Source: Bimuria novae-zelandiae CBS 107.79 (lineage: Eukaryota > Ascomycota > Dothideomycetes > Pleosporales > Didymosphaeriaceae). Taken from it: a stretch of 64,000 nt of DNA. Of this stretch, positions 55,987-64,000 are shown in pieces (the stretch's first letter is position 1; each line of letters opens with the position of its first letter). The DNA is taken from assembly GCA_010015655.1 (NCBI GenBank), contig ML976656.1, positions 2,169,038 to 2,233,037 on the forward strand. Direction: 5' to 3'. Under the pieces are notes generated by a model that searched no databases, was not told the DNA's origin, and worked only from the letters and a program-made list of their open reading frames with translations. The translations under genes were made by a program, and so were the position numbers.

Positions 55987-56752
55987 CTACCGCATCACGG
56001 GCGGCCTGGCCTCCTTATTCCACTGCACCCGGCTACACAACCACTCCACCGCTTCCTTCACGCCCGTCCCCGTCAACGCGCTGCACGGCAATACGCGGCT
56101 GTCCCTCACATTCCCGCCCTTCTCGCCCTCAAACACCTTCCTCACGAACCCCTCCTTGATCCTCACTACCTCGACGCAGTCCTCCCTGTCCTGTTTGTTC
56201 GCCAACACCAATATCGGCACCCCGCTCGTCTCCTCATTACTCAGTATGCTCTCCAGCACCAAGCGACACTCGTCCAGGCGGCCCTGGTCGTCGGTGCTCA
56301 GGCCGCCTGCAGAAGAGATTTCGGCGAGTGAGGCGTTGCCGACGTCGGAGCTATCGATGACAAATACGATGGCGTGGCAGGACGAATAGTACGATTGCCA
56401 GAGGCCGCGCAGGCTGTGTTGGCCGCCGACATCCCATATCTTCAGGTAGATGGGCGGGCTAGGCGGCGGGAGGGAGATGGTCGCGACATTCTGGCCGACA
56501 GTGGGGACGGTCTTGAGGTTGGGATGGGACGGCGTGTAGTTGCCTTTTATCTGTTCGAGGAGGGTAGTTTTGCCGGCGTTGTCGAGCCCGAGAAGGAGGA
56601 TGGAGTACTCTGGTGGTGGTGAGCTTGGTGTGCGCCAAGTGGAGAAGACGGCTGGCGAGGCTGCGGGGGCGGGTGTGGAGTGCTATAACGGTCGCAAACA
56701 TACCTTCTTTGCTTGTCGCGTGTAAGTAGATGGATTTGAAGAGGTGGTACAT
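55987..56752 (-). CDS. ARL3: ARF-related GTPase, ARFRP1/yeast Arl3 type
   Basis: Exon 1 (56752-56704, MYHLFKSIYLHATSKE) joins exon 2 (56609-55987) in phase 1 across a 94-bp intron, giving 223 residues. G boxes are complete: LLLGLDNAGKTTLLEQI (G1), VPTVGQNVATI (G2 Thr), WDVGGQHSLRGLW (G3), LANKQDR (G4) and SALTGTGV (G5). There is no Gly2 for myristoylation; the Met-Tyr start resembles yeast Arl3, whose Met-Phe start is acetylated by NatC for Golgi binding through Sys1. The family recruits Arl1 and golgins to the trans-Golgi. A short insertion (VGNASLAEISSAGGLSTDD) before the G4 region is longer than in yeast. Confidence 0.93.
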
Positions 56753-57250
56753 TGTAGGGAAGAAGTCGACACGCGCGGAACATCTGGTGCGCCCACACGT
56801 TCGCTCGGAATGGGTGCGTGGGGCGGAGATAGCATCGGGGTTAAGGCGCGGTCGGAGCGTTCGTGGGCACGAAGATGGGCCTGCTCAATATTACCACTCC
56901 TTCGTGTAAAAATGAAAGTGGACCATTAAGACCAGGATATTTTCAGGTGTGTTACCTTAAGATATGCAATACAATAGCGAATTTGCAGCTCTACGCTCTC
57001 GTGTGTTACCCCAGGATTAGGTAAGTAACATCATAGCTAACTTAAAGTAAACTTTTAGCACGGATCCCTCCTTCAACAATCATAAACGAGCTACTAAAAC
57101 GTTCACATTCAATCTATTCGGTTCGTTCATTGCTTAGCTTCTACTGTATTGCTATCCTAAGGTAGCACGGCAGTACTGGCAATACTAAATATAACTTTCT
57201 TGCCCCACTTTGTACCTTCACGATTGGAAGTCCTCCCCTCCCCGCTCAAC
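56753..57250. other. intergenic with a gene-derived relic
   Basis: About 55 bp at 56946-57000 match, in inverted orientation, sequence at about 58165-58222 inside the intron of the next gene, with many transitions. GTGTGTTACCCCAGGA recurs at 57001. About 30 bp at 57200-57230, including TGTACCTTCACGATTGG, recur directly at 58250-58278. No gene is seen. Confidence 0.55.
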
Positions 57251-58477
57251 CTAGCATGCACCGCAGATGAGCAACTCGAAATGCAAAGAGGCCTCCGGGG
57301 TATTGACATCCTTCAGATTCCGGCTGGCAACATAATCTTTGGCTGCCTGGCGCATGCTCTTGTCGGCAAGGCTTTGTCCAACGACATCCGTGGTGGGAGC
57401 AAGACGAATGGAAATATCCGGTAGTTCGGGGTAAGCCCCAGTGGTGTCAAGCTTGACGCGAGTGACATCAGAGCTTCGCAAGTCCTCGAGCCAGTTCGGA
57501 TCTTCATGAGCGAGCAGGTTGTTCAAGGCTACAAGATAGGGATACTCTTCAGACATGATGTCGAGCCCGCATCTAAGCTTGCGAATATAGTAATGCGGGC
57601 AGCCCATCTCTTCGTACTCCTCCATGTCCATTTCTCCATCCGCGATTTCGTCCTCACACAAGTCGCACTCTTCGTCAAAACCAATGTCGTTCCATGGTCC
57701 TTCATCAAGTGTGAGCAGGTGCGGCACGAACTCGAACTTGATGGCCGGGTTTCCTGCGCGTATGCGAAGCATCGGGGTAAGGTCGACGTAGTCCTCAAAG
57801 TCCTGATTGAAGGACAACTGCACGAGCCTCGGCAAGTTGACATAATTTGGGCCACATCCGTAGAAATCATGGAGATAGGTGGAGAGGTCAAAGAGCCGAA
57901 TGCGAACTTCCAGATTGCGCAGCCAGATGGGCCGATACTCTGCACGGAGTTGCTTGCAGGTCTGCGTTAGGCCCAGAAAATTCCGCCCAGAGAGCCAGCG
58001 ACCTATCCGTAAGGTGGGCCATTGGGGTTTGCTATCCTTCGTGCGCCTGCTGACGAGTGGGATGGGGTCCATCCAGGTATCTTCGTCGCCTGCTCCACCG
58101 AAGGTCTTCTCCGTAGCAAAGTGGTATATGAGATTACGGAGCTCTGCACACATAGAATCAGTAGCTGCTCGCGTAAAGCTGAAAGTTGGCCATTGTATTG
58201 CTCCTCCTGGGGTAACACACAGGACTAATACAGCCCTAAACAGAACTGTCTTACCCGATCCTGTACCTTCACGATTGGGGTTATACTAGCAGCACTGAAG
58301 TGAATCGAACATACCGGGTGACAAGTCTAGAAGACCTTTGGGAGGCTGTTTTTTCTGGGCCGGCCTGGCCACGCGCTTGGACGTCTTCCGCTTCTTTTGC
58401 GCGACTTGCGCTGCATGATCGCTGGGACCGGGCTCTGCCGCGGATTCGCGCTTTTTGCCCGCTCGTGTCAGGGCCAT
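57251..58477 (-). CDS. LRNxIY-family fungal protein, F-box-like
   Basis: Exon 1 (58477-58315) ends GLLDLSP; a 171-bp intron (GTATGT to GTGCAG) joins in phase 1 to ELRNLIYHFATEKTFG in exon 2 (58143-57251), about 351 residues. The N-terminus is strongly basic (KKRKTSKRVARPAQKKQ), a likely nuclear signal. The second family motif is LTQTCKQLRAEYRPIWLRN. The C-terminal half has a Cys/acidic patch (DEECDLCEDE) and no catalytic motif. The LSPELRNxIY start resembles the F-box-like domain of many Dothideomycete proteins, which could link to SCF ligases, but no function is shown for this type. It has a damaged relative at 54897-55749. Confidence 0.75.
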
Positions 58478-58850
58478 AGGTGCGGCTGGCGGTGATCACA
58501 ACGGTTGTAAGTTGGCGCTGAGTGGTTCACGCAATGTGGACGGGAAAAGGTGGGTGAAGAAAGGCTCAGGGTGTATTGTTGGGCGAGGGGTGGTGGCTGC
58601 TATATAGGGCCAGTGCGCTCCTGCCGCACGCGCAAACGCGCCCGCAAGGTGGGGCCACCAAAATTGAGAAGTAGAATCTTCTAAGATTTCAATTTCAACA
58701 TTCCAAGAAGGTGGAAAGAGTCGCATGTAATAGCTTATTGACTAAGGGATTGTATTTTGGAGTAGAAAGCGACTCTCACGTGATCTGACTGCGCTACGCT
58801 GAGAAAGGCCTAGTAAAGGCCAGTTATCTCCTCTACTAAATGTTCTCGCA
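58478..58850. other. divergent intergenic region
   Basis: It separates two genes reading outward and must hold both promoters. TATATAGGG on the plus strand near 58599 (CTATATAGG read either way) is a possible TATA element for the minus-strand gene. Confidence 0.45.
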
Positions 58851-59792
58851 ATGCCCTCCGAATACATATCCCTCTATAAGTACAGCCAGAGGTCCTTCCT
58901 CTTCTATGTCGTCGCCAACGTCGGCCCTGGAGGAAGCACCCGTCCGCTCGCCGTCGCCTACCGCCAAGGCGACGATGTCAGCTCACCTCAGTCACGCATC
59001 GAGAATCTCGTCAACGATATCCTAAGCCTGCTCAAGGTCCTATCGGAATCCGCGAACCGCTCACCCCTTGAGACCGAGCGGGTGCTGGCGACAGACTGGT
59101 ATCGCCAACGCTAGGATGTAGACACAGAAGCAAGGCCGGACGCGCTGCCTGATTCGCCGCCTGATTCGCCGCAACCTCCATTTCGCCGTTGGGATGATGA
59201 ATGGAAGCCCATTTGGCAGTTCGAGCTACTGCAAAGTGACGCCCCCAGAGGGTTTCCCTTTACCAGTACGTGCCTTGTCTCGGGCTTGTTACGGGACAGC
59301 AAAAGCACTCGCACTGGCGATGTGCAGCTTCAGCCGCTATCAACGCCCTTTTATGGCGATTGTCTAGAGTATGGAAGGGTGGTTGTCGACATTTCAAACC
59401 TGGAGCACGTTAGGTACGGCATTGTCACCTTTCCCGTCCGCTATATGGTCCAAGTTTTCTATTACTCACCCTGCGCTGAATGGGATCCGTTAGAGGATGA
59501 CCCTCCCATGGAAGAGCCGGATATTGTACTTGTTGACGAGAGGCCTCGCGAACCTTTGTCCATTCATGGCTATCTGTGTAAATACTTTCTTCGTATGAGA
59601 AAGGATTCAAAATTCCTCGAGCTCGAGGCCTGCCCGCATGTTGATGACGCCAGTGTTTTGGACTGTAAGTCTCCGGTTACCTTGATGGATGAGCTGACCC
59701 AAAGGACAGATATATGGCCTTCAAACTTACAAGACGCATCTCTTGTTAAGTCGAGCAAGCAGCTACGTCCCACGAAGTGTAGTATTATGTAA
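58851..59792 (+). pseudogene. unknown protein with one in-frame TAG and a CaaX end
   Basis: From the ATG at 58851 the frame is open for 313 codons except for a single TAG at 59112-59114 (after WYRQR). Codon use and sequence character are the same on both sides: the part after it reads DVDTEARPDALPDSPPDSPP, then FRRWDDEWKPIWQFELLQSD. So the stop looks recent. A 78-bp intron ending at this TAG would also remove it, but its donor (GTCCTA) is poor. The protein has no signal peptide or membrane segment. It ends Cys-Ser-Ile-Met, which fits a CaaX prenylation box for farnesyl. I do not recognise the family. Confidence 0.5.
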
Positions 59793-59991
59793 TTGATTAA
59801 GCTATTGATCAAGACGTTGTGGACGAGGTTAGACTATTGGGAAAAGATAGATAAGCTGCAGGTATTCAACCAGAACTACGGCCGTGCGAGAACTCTCATT
59901 CGACTGCATCATGTCCTCGCCTGGTTGAAGATCCTTCGCCTACAATTGCAGTTGCTTTCATTTCTAGCCCTTCTCGATTCGAGGTGATTCC

Positions 59992-61476
59992 CTACAGACC
60001 CTTCAGAACCTTCGGCAACACCTGCTCCGCCGTAAACCTCCAAATATCGCTACTATCCTGCGCCCTCCACGCCCCACCTGTCCAGAACGTACTCCGTATC
60101 CCCTGCAGCGCATACAATTTCTTGTAAAACCCTGCCTTGATATCTACAGCCTTGGCCTGCAGCCAGAAAGGCGCATGCGAATGGTACTCCGCAAAAGTCG
60201 GCGTTGTCTGGTTGAAGCTAGTTGGGTTGGCTGGGTTGGCGGTTTGCTGCCTCTTGATCGAAGCGATGATCGCGTCCTTCACAGTCTTGGCTGGGAGACT
60301 GCTAGTGACATTCGTAAGCGGCGCGCCGTAGAAAGCGAGCTTCAGACCGGGCGTATAGACGCTGCTGCCGATAGTGTAGACGGCAGGCATTTTCGGGATG
60401 CCGTATGGGGAGTCCGGTGAGAAGTTCGTGACGCTGAGAGTGTCGGGCAAGCCAGTGTTCTTGACGACGCTAGTGTAGTATCCGGTATTGAGGAATTTTT
60501 TAAACACGCTAGTCTCCTGGGTAGTCAGGTTGAACCGCTTCAAAATCTCCACCTTCGGAGGTATGGTGATGAGAAGACGTTTCGCTTTGATGAGTTTGTT
60601 GCCTGTGGGAGTTTTGACCACGAGCCGCACGCCTGATGTGCTGCGCTCGGTATACACGACTCGCGATCGCAGCAAAAGACTCTTCGCGGCGAGGAGCTCG
60701 GTTTGGGCCTTCCCGTATAATTCGCTGTTGTTGTGGCGCGCTGTCGTCAGGAAGCCACCCTGGAGCGATGATATGAGACTGAGGCCCCAAGCCCTCATGA
60801 CCTCAACAGTTGGTGTCGCAAGAATATCTCCGACTCCGGCACCGAACGAATACATTGTTGGAAGCGCAGCCTCGATTCCATATTTGCTCGCAAATTGTCC
60901 GAATGGCATCACGAGATCATCGGGAGCAGGGTCTGGGAGAAACATTCCGGCGTCCAGTTCAGGATACTTCAGAAGTTGCTGTGTATATATTTGGAAAGCG
61001 ATGCCAATAGCTGTTTGATTGGGCGGTGGGGCGTTCAAACCCCTCCCTGTCTTCAAGTCAAAGACGGCCCCTGTTGTGTTCGGTTCGGAGCCGACTCTAT
61101 CTGCTCCTTGAAGTATAAGACAAATAGTGGGGATATGGGTATCTCGCGGATATGACTAAGACATATCTACTTCGTACCGCGGCGTAACGTACCACACGAT
61201 GACGCCTATGTCGATGCCCCTTCCGCTCTTTGGATCTTTGTACGTTTCCGTGCGACTTCTGAGTCGGTTTTTGATTTCCACGAACACAACTGATTTGCCC
61301 TTGTCCTTGATGGCAATGGCAGAATACGTTCCTGCTGAGCCTCCACCAATGACTACCACATCTCGTGTTATTATTTCTGCGGCTTTGAAGGAGCTGAGGT
61401 TGTAATTTGTTGTCTGGGCCAACCCCGCTGGGAGGCACAGCGCAAGTGCAGCCAGGTGGATGAGTGGAGAGATTAT
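59992..61476 (-). pseudogene. secreted FAD-dependent oxidoreductase, inactivated
   Basis: One frame of 495 codons runs from 61476 to 59992 with two lesions. The first codon is ATA where ATG would begin a good signal peptide (ISPLIHLAALALCLPAGLAQ), and a TAG lies at 61156-61158. The Rossmann FAD site is intact (DVVVIGGGSAGTYSAIAI), but the usual LGGHTETY reads LRSRTETY. Later blocks are well kept: LLKYPELDAGMFLPDPAPDD, LQGGFLTTARHNNSELYGKA, LLITIPP, YGIPKMPAVYTIG and GFYKKLYALQGIRSTFWTGG, ending with SSDIWRFTAEQVLPKVL. Related secreted amine-oxidase-like flavoproteins are common in fungi; substrates are unknown. An intron could remove the TAG (GTACGA to GATAG), so activity is not excluded. Confidence 0.7.
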
Positions 61477-62955
61477 GTTTTGCCGTTGTTGAAGTGCTTT
61501 TCACGAGTCAACCCGGGCTTTTGCTCAATGATAAGAACCACGTCTGGATTTCCTTCCAGGAGTGTTGACGCAGTGAGGGAACTCAGTTGTGTGTATACGC
61601 AGTGAACAAAACCGGGCTTTTGTCCTAGAAGTAGGCATGGATACGTTGGGTGAGCGCTGGGGGCTTTATAATCTCGTATACATCGTGTGGATCCTCTTTA
61701 CCCGGGTCGGGTCGTCCCGCATGTACTAGACGCACCTCGCTCTTAAGCGATATGTCGCAAGGTCAGTTGTTTACGCTTACGTGATGTTGATAGAGCTGAA
61801 TGACAACGAGGAATGTTTACAGCAAGCGCATTCCTTACGATAGTGCTTCTGGTCTCGATTCACGAGTGGCATATTATATCAACAATACGTCCCTATGATA
61901 CGCCATTTACTTCATCCATGCGTTTTTCTCACAGTGGTCAAAGGAATTTGAGAAAGATTATCCGAAGATCTCCGTCCAGCCATGCTGACGCCACACATCT
62001 GCACATCCCGCTGGGGTAAGCCACGCGCTCCATAGGACTAGCTGAACATCCAGAAATACGAGAAGGCGATTCACATGACGAGGTCACCCGTTTGATTCAG
62101 CAGATCTCCCTTTCTAATCTTCCAAAATCAAGTAAGTAGTAACCATTACCATATAGATGTAGGTAGTGACTCTGCACCGTGACATCAATGAAACGACTGT
62201 TGTAGACGGTTAGCCTACCTGTTGCAGCAAACAGCTGTGCACACAGATGTCAAAGGCTGATCTCGAAAGTCGCCGAATTCGCCAAATAATACATTGAGTC
62301 ATCTCCAGACTGACTTTGCGTTTGCTAATGGCATGAGTCGATGCACAGGTAGGTCGCATGATGTGCTTGGGTAATACGAGGGCTTGCAGTTGGCGGACTT
62401 CAGCTGTAGGTCTAATAGCGAACCACGAACGTGTGACAGAAGCCACGCCCAATTTAAGTTTTTCGTTTATTCTCTTCAACGAGCTCTGAACAGATCATGC
62501 GACACACGGCAACCAGGAAATGCAACGATAATTACAGTGACAAAATCATGCTCAGTTGATATGTATGACCAGCACCGCCTTCCGCATCTCTCAGGATTCA
62601 AAATCGGAGATATGGGAGAAGGCAGGTAAAGTGATGGCGTCCACACAGAAAACGGTCTGTAACCATCATCAGTCCGCTCGTTTTTTACCTCTCACCGTGT
62701 TGAGGTGCGATCTGACGAAGACGACTTAGAAGTTCATACATGGAACAATACGGCTTCTCACGCTCCCTATGCCTGATTAAGTCTGCGCATTTACGCGGCG
62801 ATGTCGTCTGCGTTTGTTTTATAACAGTATCCTTCCACAAACTCTCTTTCCTCGATCATATATGGCTTGCTCCCTTTCGCTTCCATTTTCTCGTGACTCT
62901 GTGGGCTCATAGACTTACTAGACACATCGATGATATAAGTCGGGCATTCTAGTTT
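61477..62955. other. 1.5-kb region without a supported gene
   Basis: Short ORFs only, no repeat or RNA seen. Base composition is ordinary until about 62955, where A+T-rich DNA begins abruptly. Confidence 0.5.
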
Positions 62956-63700
62956 CCGACACCCCGCCATGCACCACGGCTAAATATTAACTTTAAATAA
63001 CTTAATTCTTTGCTAATTTTAAAAATACTTTTTATACTATTTTTTCTACCTTTAAATAGCTAAATATATAGAAAAAGGTGTCTAGAATGCGCTTATAGAT
63101 CTTAAATCTAGGGTTATTTTAGCTACTACTACTACTACCTAGTACGGGGTCCTACGCAATACTCTTTACGGCTACTTTAAATGTACTTAACTTTATTAGT
63201 ACGCTTATAGTAGTAAATAATAGTTTATAATTATTTAAAAAAAGGCTTTTAAAAAAAATTAGTAAAAAGCTTTTAGTTATGCGCTAACGTATGCGCAAGT
63301 ATAAGCTATTATAATTATTATTTTTAAGTAATAAGATAATTATAAAAACTTTAAAAAAAAGGAGACTAGTTACTTTATATAACGCTACGTAGCTATTAAG
63401 TTAACATTAAGTTACTAGACTAGCTAGGAATGCGTAAATAAGGCTACTCTAAAAAATATTGGGTACTTATTTAAATTATATAAAATAGTAAGCTAGATTC
63501 TCCCCTAGCGTAGGTGTCACGCTAATAAAAGTAATATTATAAAAAGCTAAAATATTAATAGGTTTATTATAGGCTCCTTATAGGAGAGCCTAAACGCTAT
63601 ACTAGTTAAAATAATAAATACTTATACTTAAACTTTTATAATAAGATACATTTCTGCGCTTAGCGTCGCTCTAGACCCTCTTATTATTTTTAAAGCTAAG
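62956..63700. other. A+T-rich RIP-like segment
   Basis: It looks like the other RIP islands (TpA-rich, stops in all frames). No family could be read from it. Confidence 0.5.
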
Positions 63701-63948
63701 TGTTATAAGGCTCTCACACCTTGTTCCGATTTAGGTTAGGGCGGTAAGGTATCGTAGTGCTTCACGGATTATTTAGTAGTATAAGTTAATGCAACACTTA
63801 GCGCGAGGCTAAATAATTTAATTTTATAATAAAGTAAGATAACTATTAGTCTATATAGGAGAACGTACTCGCATAGAAGATATGTAAGTTAACTATAAGG
63901 AGTATAACATAGGAAACCGTCCTGTTATATATATTCTTTTTGTCCTAT
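63701..63948 (-). repeat. truncated copy of the Gypsy LTR
   Basis: It begins TGTTATAAGG and follows the Gypsy LTRs of 23396 and 33218 for about 248 bp up to TTTGTCCTAT, then diverges into unrelated DNA. The G+C-rich half with the CACGTG palindrome is missing. Strand is given to match the minus-strand element. Confidence 0.9.
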
Positions 63949-64000
63949 TGTGAGATTTAATGGTATTCTGTCACTTTGAGATGGTGTGATCTTGATAGTT

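Noticed and set aside
7241..61476. Secondary-metabolite cluster built from hydrolase, MFS transporter and FAD enzyme
   Set aside because: The genes are tens of kilobases apart, no synthase or terpene cyclase is present, and one is a pseudogene.
1..64000. CRISPR arrays, rRNA and tRNA genes
   Set aside because: No spaced repeat array or rRNA core was seen, and the few GTTCGA-like tracts lack a foldable tRNA context. A tRNAscan run would settle the tRNA point.

Overview
The window is nuclear DNA of a filamentous ascomycete (Pezizomycotina; a plant-associated Dothideomycete is my best guess). Reasons: genes broken by short introns (about 45-170 bp, donors such as GTATGT, GTAAGT, GTACGT); fungus-restricted families (FunK1 kinase, fungal LRNxIY proteins, a secreted CE8 pectinesterase); and blocks of extremely A+T/TpA-rich transposon DNA full of transition mutations, the signature of repeat-induced point mutation (RIP). 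Species assignment is inference.

Layout. 1-4.1 kb: a 5'-cut FunK1 protein kinase and a low-complexity hypothetical protein. 4.1-6.9 kb: a RIP-damaged piggyBac transposase carrying a 0.6-kb insert between 19-bp direct repeats. 7.2-22.7 kb: gene-rich and healthy: alpha/beta hydrolase, four-TM protein, GPI-type wall protein, Cys-rich secreted protein, adenosine kinase, ZNF511-type zinc finger protein, SMG7/EST1-type protein, and a UBX-domain (UBXD8/Ubx2-like) protein. 22.9-37.36 kb: a 14.5-kb RIP island. It holds a Fot1/pogo-like remnant, a complete-ended Ty3/Gypsy element (450-bp LTRs, GTTCT target duplication) with a hAT element inside it (8-bp TTAGGTAC duplication), and a second Gypsy relic. 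37.4-41.5 kb: diverged non-coding repeats and a four-exon chromodomain gene. 41.6-43.8 kb: a Tc1/mariner element interrupted by a solo LTR (ATTAC duplication) whose U3 has a 4 x 19-bp repeat. 43.9-50.6 kb: a small gene, a decayed membrane-protein gene, a large region with no clear gene, and a 597-aa MFS transporter. 50.8-53.0 kb: a Fot1/pogo element. 53.5-61.5 kb: pectinesterase, two LRNxIY-family loci (one frameshifted), an ARFRP1/Arl3-type GTPase, a CaaX-ended protein with one in-frame stop, and a broken FAD-dependent oxidoreductase. 61.5-64 kb: no gene, then A+T-rich DNA ending in a third, truncated copy of the Gypsy LTR.

How it works together. The housekeeping genes do not form one pathway; they cover NMD/RNA decay, ER quality control, Golgi trafficking and purine salvage. 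The clearest theme is transposon stratigraphy: at least seven elements, four of them hosting or being insertions, with RIP-damaged hosts and, in two cases, undamaged later inserts. Several ordinary genes next to these islands carry single stops or lost starts that fit light RIP-type C-to-T or G-to-A change. I found no convincing new defence, biosynthetic or cargo-mobilising system. The best candidates for novelty are the retroposon-like insert in piggyBac, the enhancer-like solo LTR, the antisense accessory ORF in the Gypsy element, and the duplicated-motif secreted protein. All splice sites were placed by eye.
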